Assembly (NCBI GenBank): GCA_023457895.1
Contig: JAEXAY010000030.1
Location: 1-8,957 of the forward strand
From: Pseudomonadota bacterium
GTDB taxonomy: Bacteria; Pseudomonadota; Alphaproteobacteria; Sphingomonadales; Sphingomonadaceae
DNA length: 8,957 bases
Reading direction: 5' to 3'
Of this stretch, positions 1 to 6,137 are shown piece after piece (the stretch's first letter is position 1; each line of letters opens with the position of its first letter). Made by a program: the position numbers and the translations under genes. The notes beneath the pieces are model-generated. The model was not told the origin of the DNA and searched no databases. It saw only the letters and a program-made list of their open reading frames with translations.

Positions 1-105
1 TTCTGAACCTTTATAGCAGCCCATTACTTTTTTATCATACTCTTTCTTTTGTGCAAAGATTATAGCACTAATGCATAGCATTGAAAAAAGGAAAATTTGT
101 TTCAT
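1..105 (-). CDS. Secreted small protein, N-terminal part (runs off window)
   Basis: An open frame starts with ATG at 105 and continues to the window edge, giving 35 residues. It begins with a clear signal peptide (MKQIFLFSMLCISAIIFA, cleavage probably before Q19), followed by a lysine-rich stretch and the motif GCYKGSE. That motif resembles the start of the mature part of small secreted hypothetical proteins I know from Flavobacteriia, whose role is unknown. The gene lies on the same strand as, and downstream of, the lipoprotein gene at 299-742, with about 190 bp of very AT-rich DNA between them, so it probably has its own promoter there; I could not find a clean TAnnTTTG element. The C-terminal part lies outside the window. 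Confidence 0.6.
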   Translation of the reverse strand, partial: MKQIFLFSMLCISAIIFAQKKEYDKKVMGCYKGSE

Positions 106-298
106 TGTTAATTTTTTTTGTTGATAACAAATACACTTTTCAAATTAATAAATAATCTAATTTTTTTAATTTTGTTTCATAGTACTACTCTAAATATGTA
201 CAACTTTTATTTGCGAACATAATGAGTTAATATTGCAAATCTTTCTTCTTCGAGTACTTAAAAAAATAAATTTTTTATTAAGTTATAAATTTTATCAA

Positions 299-742
299 TT
301 AATAGCAGCTTCCACCGCAATCTGTCGCGTTTTGGTAATCTTCATCAACAATAGTATAAACCTCTACTAACTGATCATTATGCGTGTTATCAAAAATATT
401 TCTCGGATTGTTGCATACATAATCTGTACATGTGTGATAAATTATTTTTTTATTATTATCAAAGATAATTTCGATATCACTAGTAAATCCGCTTGTTTCA
501 GAATTAAACAACGCCCACATACTTAAGCCACTAGCGGGTTTGGAAGCCTCAAATCTTTTCTGAAGTTTTTCTCCGTGTTGAAGTGTAACCTTGGATGAAA
601 TATCTCTTAGATCGTTTTTATACAAAAACATAGTGACTGTTTTATGCGAACTATTAACTATGCTATAATCATAGATATCTGTACCACCAACCTCTGGACA
701 GCTGCATAAAATAAAACATATTCCCAGCAGTAATATTCTCAT
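299..742 (-). CDS. Small lipoprotein of unknown function
   Basis: The product is 147 residues. It starts with a short hydrophobic segment and a lipobox-like sequence (FILCSC, lipidated cysteine probably residue 15), so it is probably an exported lipoprotein. The mature part is hydrophilic, with several cysteines (HTCTDYVC in the middle, DCGGSC at the C-terminus) that could form disulphides. I do not recognise the family. The ATG at 742 lies about 14 nt from the most degenerate of the five attC-like repeats (757-966), so this gene sits where the cassette after the last repeat would be. No repeat follows its stop at 299. It is therefore either the terminal cassette whose own site has been lost, or the resident chromosomal flank of the array. 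Confidence 0.65.
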   Translation of the reverse strand: MRILLLGICFILCSCPEVGGTDIYDYSIVNSSHKTVTMFLYKNDLRDISSKVTLQHGEKLQKRFEASKPASGLSMWALFNSETSGFTSDIEIIFDNNKKIIYHTCTDYVCNNPRNIFDNTHNDQLVEVYTIVDEDYQNATDCGGSCY

Positions 743-756
743 CTTTACTAATTAAA

Positions 757-966
757 AGAAAAAGTATTGGCGAAATATAATATTCGGCGCAGCCACCTAG
801 TGGTTTAATTTAACTGAAAGTTCAATTCAGACTGCGTGGAGCCGATGCTTTTTCTTGGAACTAAATTACTAAAATATGTGGAAATAAAAAGCAGCGGCGG
901 CAAAATATGACAAAATTTTCAACTTGTTACTTCACCCCGCATTTTGCCAATACACTGTTAGCAGAA
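757..966. repeat. attC-like repeat 1, degenerate
   Basis: The right side is typical (CCCCGCATTTTGCCAATAC, then GTTAGCAGAA at 957-966). On the left the GTGCGGGC part of the L arm is replaced by about 28 bp of unrelated sequence (roughly 774-801). The outer triplet AAC is AAA at 754-756, so the crossover G on the gene strand is lost. The interior (GCGTGGAGCCGATGCTTTTTC around 834-854 and the partner arm AAAAAGCAGCGGCGG) is kept. With half of the L stem and one core triplet missing, this copy is probably inactive. It lies at the distal end of the array, between the HEPN-like gene and the lipoprotein gene. Confidence 0.75.
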
Positions 967-969
967 GTT

Positions 970-1836
970 TTATTTTTCAGTTAATTCAGTAATAATATCA
1001 AATGGAATATTATTAGAAGTAAAATATTTTAAATTTCCAAAATCATCAGTTACAATGTCCGAGAAAATACAAACCGTAGCATGATTATTATTTAAATGAC
1101 CTACATTTAATTCAATGAATTCAATTGCATTTAAAATCTTATTCTCAAAAATTTCTAAAATTGAAAACCAAAATTCATTAAGAGCAGTTTTCATTTCATC
1201 GAGTAGTGGGAAAATTGAGAATGCTTTTTTAGTCTGTAAATCCTTTGTTACAATGGCTCCCCATTCTTTAAATTTGTTTAGCAAATCAATTGATGAAAAA
1301 TCAATTCTATACTCTGGTACAATTCTATTATTTTCTATTACTGTTCCTGAAACTTCAAATTCGTCAATTGGAATTCCACAATGCTGAGCATAATTTCTTA
1401 GTTTATAAAAGAATCTATATGCAAAATATTTGTCAAATAATGAATTAGTTAAGTTGCTAAATTGATTACATTCAATAGAATTCTTTTTATATTTTCTTTT
1501 GATAATTGTTTCTGTATGATCGATTAAAGTTCTAAATGAACTTAAATAGTTTAATAACATTCTATTTAAGTTTAAATGGTGTAAATAATAAGTGTTTTTA
1601 TCTCCTATGATTGATAGTGAGTTTTCATATAAAAATTTCTTTTCGCTATCAATAAACATTATAAATTGATTATTGTTTAAAATTACAATTTCATACAATC
1701 TTTTTAGATTTTCATAGTTATGAAGTTCATCTATTGCATTTAAAAGTAAATTATATTCTTGTTCACTAAGTTCTTTGTCTAAATGTGTTGAATAACCATT
1801 TTCATATTGCTTGATAAAACCTAATTGTGCATTCAT
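970..1836 (-). CDS. Cassette gene 1: protein with HEPN-like R-N-x3-H motif
   Basis: The product is 288 residues, soluble, with no signal peptide or membrane segment, and mostly helical in character. I see the motif KLRNYAQHCGIP at about residues 145-156. R147 and H152 fit the R-x4-H signature of HEPN ribonucleases, with the usual polar residue (N148) straight after the arginine. Many uncharacterised bacterial proteins carry this RNYxQH form. HEPN proteins often act as RNases in toxin-antitoxin and abortive-infection systems; a role in phage defence is an inference from the motif and from the neighbouring putAbiC-like cassette. There is no paired antitoxin gene in the cassette. Stop TAA at 970-972 is 3 nt from the repeat end; ATG 1836 is 27 nt from the other. 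Family identity is unproven. Confidence 0.7.
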   Translation of the reverse strand: MNAQLGFIKQYENGYSTHLDKELSEQEYNLLLNAIDELHNYENLKRLYEIVILNNNQFIMFIDSEKKFLYENSLSIIGDKNTYYLHHLNLNRMLLNYLSSFRTLIDHTETIIKRKYKKNSIECNQFSNLTNSLFDKYFAYRFFYKLRNYAQHCGIPIDEFEVSGTVIENNRIVPEYRIDFSSIDLLNKFKEWGAIVTKDLQTKKAFSIFPLLDEMKTALNEFWFSILEIFENKILNAIEFIELNVGHLNNNHATVCIFSDIVTDDFGNLKYFTSNNIPFDIITELTEK

Positions 1837-1863
1837 CTATAATTGTGAGAATTGGTGTGAAAT

Positions 1864-2061
1864 TTCTGCTAACGGAAAAAGTATTGGCGAAGTGCGGGCT
1901 TAATTTAACTGAAAGTTCAATTTAGACTGCGTGGAGCCGATGCTTTTTTCGGATTGTTAAATTATAAAAAAAATCAATACGAAAAAGCAGCGGCGGATAA
2001 ATATTACAAAATTTTCAATTATAACTTAATCCCGCATTTTGCCAATACAATGTTAGCAGAA
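1864..2061. repeat. attC-like repeat 2
   Basis: The outer ends are TTCTGCTAAC (1864-1873) and GTTAGCAGAA (2052-2061), here complementary to each other because the two neighbouring cassettes happen to share the same end sequence. Inside lie a 7-nt/3-nt asymmetric loop (GGAAAAA against AAT), the L arms GTATTGGCGAAGTGCGGG and CCCGCATTTTGCCAATAC, and the inner arms TGCTTTTTTC and GAAAAAGCA. The interior is almost identical to that of repeat 4 through the left half and centre, suggesting recent common origin. Confidence 0.8.
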
Positions 2062-2067
2062 GTTATG

Positions 2068-2814
2068 TTATGAGCCATAGATGAATAAAATGTATTCTAT
2101 ATCTTCTTTAACTTTTGGAATTGCTTTATTTAATAGACTATTAGATTCTATCTCTATTTTTTGAGAATATCTTTCAACTAATAACTCATATTTTTCATCT
2201 GACAAATTTATTAGATGTAGATTTGTACGGTCGGTAGGATACTTGTGGGAAATATTAACAGGAATTTTAGTAGAAATAAAATTAACTCTATTATAAATTT
2301 GAGTAATTAATTTAAAATTATCGTTAAAAATTTTCAATAAATCCGATTTGTCTGCGGTTTTGTATAAATTATCATTGAAATCAACATGCATGTCATAAGT
2401 GCCGATTTTTGTATTATTTTTTCGATTTGATAAAAAACGTGGTATTTCATCATTAATATTTTGTAATGATGGTAAAATATTATTACTTAAATCATACAAA
2501 ATCATATGTTTTAAATTGTCTAATTCTAGCTTTTCTTTATTTTTTTCAGATTCAATTTGGAACTGTAGAAGTTTGTTTGCATTCAGTTGTTCAGTAAAAG
2601 CTATATAAATTAATACAGCATTTAATAGATTCAAAATTGGTGCAGTAATTCCACCAATTGTGTCACCGATTTGTCCTGTTTCTGTGAAATCAATTAGATT
2701 CCATTTTCTAGTTAAAATAAAAGGTGCAATTATTGATAAAATTGCAAATATTAATATTGTTTGAGGAATGTTGTTTTTAACCTTCTCAAAAATATCTTGG
2801 ATATTTTCTTTCAC
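2068..2814 (-). CDS. Cassette gene 2: putAbiC-like membrane protein (putative phage abortive infection)
   Basis: The product is 248 residues starting with GTG at 2814; no ATG lies in frame between it and the repeat. Two hydrophobic segments (about residues 18-34 and 57-73) flank the short motif ETGQIGDTIGG (about 45-55), and the second is followed by AFTEQLNANK and a charged, probably coiled-coil helix (about 75-105). This layout, two N-terminal helices with a G-x-GD-x-GG loop and a 'phi-x-F-x-x-Q' helix leading to a cytoplasmic domain, matches proteins annotated as putative phage abortive infection protein (putAbiC family). Function in this group is little studied; growth arrest on infection is the presumed role. 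Stop 2068-2070 is 6 nt from repeat 2 and the start is 18 nt from repeat 3. Confidence 0.75.
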   Translation of the reverse strand: MKENIQDIFEKVKNNIPQTILIFAILSIIAPFILTRKWNLIDFTETGQIGDTIGGITAPILNLLNAVLIYIAFTEQLNANKLLQFQIESEKNKEKLELDNLKHMILYDLSNNILPSLQNINDEIPRFLSNRKNNTKIGTYDMHVDFNDNLYKTADKSDLLKIFNDNFKLITQIYNRVNFISTKIPVNISHKYPTDRTNLHLINLSDEKYELLVERYSQKIEIESNSLLNKAIPKVKEDIEYILFIYGS

Positions 2815-2832
2815 GTAAAGTTTTTTTATAAT

Positions 2833-3031
2833 TTCTGCTAACGGAAAAAGTATTGGCGAAGTGCGGGCTTTCGAAGAACAAAATGTTCAAGGAAGACCAA
2901 ACGTAGCGAATGCTTTTTCTATTATGCTAACTTACAAAAAAATGCAGAATTGAAAAGCATGAGCGGAATAATATTTCTGCTTTTCAATTTGTATCTAAAC
3001 CCCGCATTTTGCCAATACAATGTTATCTGCA
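2833..3031. repeat. attC-like repeat 3
   Basis: The ends are TTCTGCTAAC (2833-2842) and GTTATCTGCA (3022-3031). These do not match each other, but each matches the end across its neighbouring gene. The L arms are the conserved 18-bp pair. The interior differs most from the others (CTTTCGAAGAACAAAATG..., ATGCTTTT paired with AAAAGCAT near 2911-2918 and 2953-2960), yet the inner stem is kept by compensatory changes. This supports selection on the folded form. Confidence 0.8.
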
Positions 3032-3037
3032 GTTTTT

Positions 3038-3826
3038 TTATATTTCAAGTTTTAATGTTGTCTCTTCTAAGAATTCTCCTTTTGATGAGATTATTGGAAT
3101 TTTTTGATTTTCGGTATAACCTAGTGTTTCACCACTTTTAAATATTATATCATTTTGAATTACATAAGATGTAATATTTAAAATGAAATTATATAATTCT
3201 TCTATTTCTAATTTTGAATTTACAATTTCCATTTCCAATTTATTGAAATCTTTTAAACCATATGTATAAATGCTATTACCTTGTTCTGGTCGGCGAATTC
3301 CAATGTAAATCCATAAAGGGACAGGAATTCCACCATCTTTAATTGTTTGACTATAATCTAAATATTGGTTTTTAGGAATTAATAATGTTTGATTCCCTTG
3401 ATAAATTCCTATTGATTCTGACGTAGATAGAATAGAACAAAGTATTTTGCTCAAAATTTGATAACGTTCCTTTGTGGATTTTGTTACAGACATTATTGAC
3501 ACAATAGCATGTCCATCAGTATTTTTTAATTCTTCGATAGCATTATTCCAATTATAAGCAAATTTCGCTGTATTTTCAAGATCATTCAAAGGGATTTGTA
3601 TTGGCATAAAGGTGATTGCAACCATTTCTCCGTCCACTTTGAAGACAGCTGTTTCATCATTCCCATCAAAATCTGTTACATTTAAACCCCAATCGTCTTT
3701 CAAGCATTTAAATATTAAATCTAAATTGTATCGATTACCATCTGTAAAAAGTGGCATTGCTAAGAGAATTTTTGATTCATAATTTTGTTTAGTTTCTTTC
3801 TTTTTAAATGAGTCAAATAATCCCAT
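3038..3826 (-). CDS. Cassette gene 3: DUF4261-like protein
   Basis: The product is 262 residues, apparently cytoplasmic. It starts MGLFDSFKKK and has no signal peptide or membrane helix. The C-terminal part (about residues 190-262) contains FNKLEMEIVNSK, a 'YVIQND' segment, GETLGYTENQKIPI and a final ETTLKLEI. This is the pattern of the DUF4261 domain, in which a GETIG..xxQKI stretch and a closing LKIE strand are usual. The N-terminal half (residues 19-75) has the 'LAMPLF' opening also seen in these proteins. No biochemical role is established for the domain; such genes are often found near polymorphic toxin, immunity or stress genes. ATG 3826 lies 29 nt from repeat 4 and the stop 6 nt from repeat 3. 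Confidence 0.75.
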   Translation of the reverse strand: MGLFDSFKKKETKQNYESKILLAMPLFTDGNRYNLDLIFKCLKDDWGLNVTDFDGNDETAVFKVDGEMVAITFMPIQIPLNDLENTAKFAYNWNNAIEELKNTDGHAIVSIMSVTKSTKERYQILSKILCSILSTSESIGIYQGNQTLLIPKNQYLDYSQTIKDGGIPVPLWIYIGIRRPEQGNSIYTYGLKDFNKLEMEIVNSKLEIEELYNFILNITSYVIQNDIIFKSGETLGYTENQKIPIISSKGEFLEETTLKLEI

Positions 3827-3855
3827 ATTTTGTTCTGTGACGGTTTTTGTAAAAT

Positions 3856-4054
3856 TGCAGATAACGGAAAAAGTATTGGCGAAGTGCGGGCTTAATTTAA
3901 CTGAAAGTTCAATTCAGACTGCGTGGAGCCGATGCTTTTTCCGGATTGTTAAATTATAAAAAAAATCAATACGAAAAAGCGGCGGCGGATAAATATTTCC
4001 ACTTTTTCTATTTTATATTCAACCCCGCATTTTGCCAATACACTGTTGTCTGCA
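3856..4054. repeat. attC-like repeat 4
   Basis: The ends are TGCAGATAAC (3856-3865) and GTTGTCTGCA (4045-4054), which differ by one base when paired. The left end pairs exactly with GTTATCTGCA at 3022-3031 across gene 3, and the right end pairs exactly with TGCAGACAAC at 4713-4722 across gene 4. The L arms are conserved. The inner arm reads GAAAAAGCGG, giving one more T-G wobble with TGCTTTTTC on the plus strand. Confidence 0.8.
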
Positions 4055-4060
4055 GTATCT

Positions 4061-4687
4061 CTAAAGCATTCCTGAAATTAACATCAGAATTATTATGATG
4101 ATTATTGCTTTTTTAAATTTTATATTCTCAAGTCTGAGTTTGTTTCCAATAAATATTATTGCGATGTTCAAGAAAGATTTTGCAATAGATTTTCCAATTG
4201 AGAGTTCTTCTGAATCATGATCTATAAAAATCGACCAGTTTAAAATGATTAGAAATAAGGAATAAATTATTATTACGATTCCGTATTCTTTATGCCTTTC
4301 AATTTTTGAATTTCGAGAGTATTTGATTGAAAAATAAAATAATATTATTCCAATAATAAAATTTAAGTGAATATTTGGATTGGAAATTAAATCTGTTCTT
4401 GTTAACAAATAAAGGGATAAATCAACCAAAAATCTATAATATATTATAAAACCTGGTGTAATTAGTGTAGTTAGAATTAATAATCTTGAATAAAATTCCT
4501 TATTCAGTTTTGCGATAAAAAAAGAAAGTAATGAAAGAATTGTAATTATTACAAAAAAGAGTCTTATAATTAATTGGTCTAAATGTTCAAATTCATTGAA
4601 TAATAAATATGATTTATCAATTAGTGTTAAAGCCGAAAATATAATTAATATCCAATTAAAAATTCTTGAAGAATAGATTTCTTTCAT
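4061..4687 (-). CDS. Cassette gene 4: multi-pass membrane protein, unknown
   Basis: The product is 208 residues with about seven hydrophobic segments (roughly 9-29, 38-58, 68-94, 106-122, 135-154, 168-181 and 192-208), joined by short basic loops (KLNKEF, KYSRNSKIERHKEY, KLRLENIKFKK). It has no recognisable catalytic motif, so it is best called an integral inner-membrane protein of unknown function. The C-terminus ends almost at the end of the last helix. As a cassette gene it is tight: stop TAG 6 nt from repeat 4, ATG 25 nt from repeat 5. It would be the promoter-proximal complete cassette in this window if transcription enters from the right. Confidence 0.75.
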   Translation of the reverse strand: MKEIYSSRIFNWILIIFSALTLIDKSYLLFNEFEHLDQLIIRLFFVIITILSLLSFFIAKLNKEFYSRLLILTTLITPGFIIYYRFLVDLSLYLLTRTDLISNPNIHLNFIIGIILFYFSIKYSRNSKIERHKEYGIVIIIYSLFLIILNWSIFIDHDSEELSIGKSIAKSFLNIAIIFIGNKLRLENIKFKKAIIIIIILMLISGML

Positions 4688-4712
4688 TTATTAGTCGGTA
4701 TTTTGGTGATAT

Positions 4713-4911
4713 TGCAGACAACGGAAAAAGTATTGGCGAAGTGCGGGCTTAAGTTGAATGAATGTTCAAGTTCAGACCAAACGGAGCCGATGCTTTTTCA
4801 GATTGTCTAAATTAAAGAAAAAAACAATATGAAAAGCAGCGGCGGATAAATATTTCCACTTTTTCTACTTTACATTTAACCCCGCATTTTGCCAATACAA
4901 TGTTATATGCA
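4713..4911. repeat. attC-like repeat 5 (right end of array)
   Basis: The ends are TGCAGACAAC (4713-4722), which pairs with GTTGTCTGCA across gene 4, and GTTATATGCA (4902-4911). The latter has no visible partner TGCATATAAC anywhere to its right. Interior: L arms conserved, a variant left half (AAGTTGAATGAATGTTCAAG), inner arms TGCTTTTTC and GAAAAGCAGCGG. By integron logic the right end is the start of the site belonging to a further cassette upstream, whose other boundary is missing, altered or outside the window. Confidence 0.8.
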
Positions 4912-5089
4912 GTGCTTTTTTTTTCAGTATTGTTGGAAATATGCAAGAGTAGCGGTGGGAAATTTATTCTTTTTTGGCGGTGGGAAAAAGAGGGAAGGGA
5001 AAAGCTCTTTTGCAGTCTTTGGTTTTGCGGCTGGTGGAGCGGACTGCAAATGTGCTTTTTCCTGTGGTGCTGGTGTTCTTGTTTGTATT

Positions 5090-5335
5090 ATGAACTTTAT
5101 CGGAAGAATTGTAAAGCAGGATAGAAGATTTATAAACTCCGGTATGAGTTTTATAAAGTATCGTAGTAGTTATACAAACTCCAACGCAAGTTTTATGAAC
5201 TCCGACAGAAGTTTTATAAACTCCGAAGCAAGCTTTATAGATGTTGGTGGTAGTTTTACAAACTTCGGAGCGAATTTCATAAATGCTGGTGCTTGTTTTA
5301 TACAAATGAAAAAGAGTTGCCTGTTTTACTTTTGA
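5090..5335 (+). CDS. Heptad-type repeat protein, 81 residues (tentative)
   Basis: ATG at 5090 opens MNFIGRIVKQDRR, followed by eight to nine copies of a 7-residue repeat, consensus S-F-I-N-S-x-x, then a short tail ending in FYF. The opposite strand is also open here (a 124-residue frame, 5338 to 4964, with Y-K-T repeats), so coding strand must be judged. Differences between repeat copies fall mostly at third codon positions of the plus frame and are often synonymous (AGT/AGC, TTT/TTC, AAC/AAT, GCA/GCG/GCT), with F kept in nearly every unit, which favours the plus strand. There is no signal peptide and no known family. It converges with the gene ending at 5366. It may also be non-coding repeat DNA. 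Confidence 0.45.
   Translation: MNFIGRIVKQDRRFINSGMSFIKYRSSYTNSNASFMNSDRSFINSEASFIDVGGSFTNFGANFINAGACFIQMKKSCLFYF
5126..5302 (+). repeat. 21-bp imperfect tandem repeat, about 8.5 units
   Basis: Units start at 5126, 5147, 5168, 5189, 5210, 5231, 5252 and 5273, with a partial unit at 5294. The core is AGTTTTATAAACTCC plus six variable bases. The period is exactly 21 with no indels, as expected for a repeat kept in a reading frame. Confidence 0.8.
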
Positions 5336-5365
5336 CAACTCTTTTACTATTTTTTCAGTTTTACT

Positions 5366-6102
5366 TTACTCTTTTCTACTGGTAAATTTGATTCCGCTGA
5401 TTTGCTTGTACTGTGCTGAAGTTGCTCCAAACACTGCTTTCACATACTTCTTTACTTCCAATGCAATGTCTACCAATCCTGTGTTTTCTGCGTATAGAAC
5501 GGTATTTCTCGAAATTCTTGCGTTGCTGTAAAGGACTTCTGCATTAATAACATTGGTATTTGCGGTTTGCAGATTTGAGTGAAATATTGTGAGTGAAGTA
5601 ACGGTTAGTTCGGTTTCGTTAGGAGCGTATGACGGAACGGAAGATACTAAATCTATCAATGCTGAAAAGTTTTCGGTAAGCATATCGTAACTCTGACGAG
5701 AAACGGAAACTGTATTTGGTGCAGTTCCTCCTTCTGTTGGTGGAGTTTCCGAAACTGTTTTTGCTCTTCTTCCTTGCAATTTGTTATTGATGGTTTTGGC
5801 ATCTGCTATGGTTTGTTCTGTAGCATCGGTAACAGATAGATAATTGAAAATATTTGTTGCTAGCGATTTTAAGGGTTCAAATACTAATTGACGGTCTCCA
5901 GTAAAAATATCGAATGCGTTTTTTGCAGTGGTTACGTTGGAAATTTCTGTTTGTGCTGATGCTAGCAACGTATTTAATGATACTATAATTGCAAAGTTGT
6001 TTTGGATGGATTGTAGGTAGCTCCATAAGCGGTGCAATAGGTAATTAAATCTTGAAAGTTCGCTACATTTTTAGCGTGTCCTACTTCTGATTGTGATGAC
6101 AT
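5366..6102 (-). pseudogene. Conserved Flavobacteriia protein of unknown function, frameshifted
   Basis: The true start appears to be ATG at 6102: MSSQSEVGHAKNVANFQDL..., which reads 39 residues to NPSKTTLQL and then hits TAG at 5983-5985. The remainder (VSLNTLLASAQTEISNV... to the stop at 5366) continues in another frame. Joining the two at about 5980-5990 restores one protein of roughly 240 residues ending AQYKQISGIKFTSRKE. I recognise this as a Flavobacteriia hypothetical family in which NPSK, PLKSLATNI, NNKLQGRRAK, PSYAPNETEL and NTGLVDIALEVK.YVK are conserved. It is helix-rich and soluble, with no signal peptide; function unknown. An in-frame ATG at 6037 gives only the downstream piece with an unrelated start, so it is a poor start choice. 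The shift may be a real mutation or a sequencing error. Confidence 0.65.
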
Positions 6103-6137
6103 AATATTTTGTTTTTTTAAGTGTTAGTATTGATTTT

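Larger units (their letters stand above)
757..4911 (-). mobile_element. Integron-like gene cassette array (four complete cassettes, five attC-like sites)
   Basis: Five copies of a ~200-bp repeat alternate with four single genes, all on the minus strand. Setting the crossover at G|TT, as in integrons, gives cassettes at about 3865-4721, 2842-3864, 1873-2841, and one ending in the degenerate repeat (to about 757). The terminal bases facing each other across each gene are reverse complements and differ between cassettes. Each cassette is compact: stop codon 3-6 nt from one repeat, start codon 18-29 nt from the other, no room for a dedicated promoter except inside the repeats. No integrase or attI is seen in the window. 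By integron logic it would lie to the right (beyond 4911), upstream of the first cassette. The sites are longer (about 184 bp between core triplets) than most attC sites, so this may be a divergent or long-site class. Confidence 0.7.

Noticed and set aside
1115..1387. Plus-strand open frame of 90 codons
   Set aside because: It lies wholly inside the well-supported minus-strand HEPN-like gene and shows no family features.
2399..2608. Plus-strand open frame of 69 codons
   Set aside because: It is antisense to the putAbiC-like gene.
2950..3141. Plus-strand open frame of 63 codons
   Set aside because: It overlaps repeat 3 and the end of the DUF4261-like gene.
757..4911. Repeats as MITEs or REP-like elements inserted between genes
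   Set aside because: A transposed repeat would be flanked by matching target duplications at its own two ends. Here the matching ends are those facing each other across the genes, and they change from gene to gene.
757..4911. Repeats as a CRISPR array or as retron/ncRNA units
   Set aside because: Spacing is about 1 kb with protein-coding genes between copies, and the repeats are ~200 bp with long imperfect stems; no Cas or reverse transcriptase gene is present.
4912..5089. Possible attI or integrase fragment next to the array
   Set aside because: No frame here resembles a tyrosine recombinase, and no G|TT core with flanking binding sites could be recognised by eye.
4964..5338. Minus-strand frame of 124 codons with Y-K-T repeats
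   Set aside because: It is the antisense reading of the 21-bp repeats. Copy-to-copy changes fit third positions of the plus frame better, and its stop is about 50 nt from the repeat, unlike the 3-6 nt in the true cassettes. Not fully excluded.
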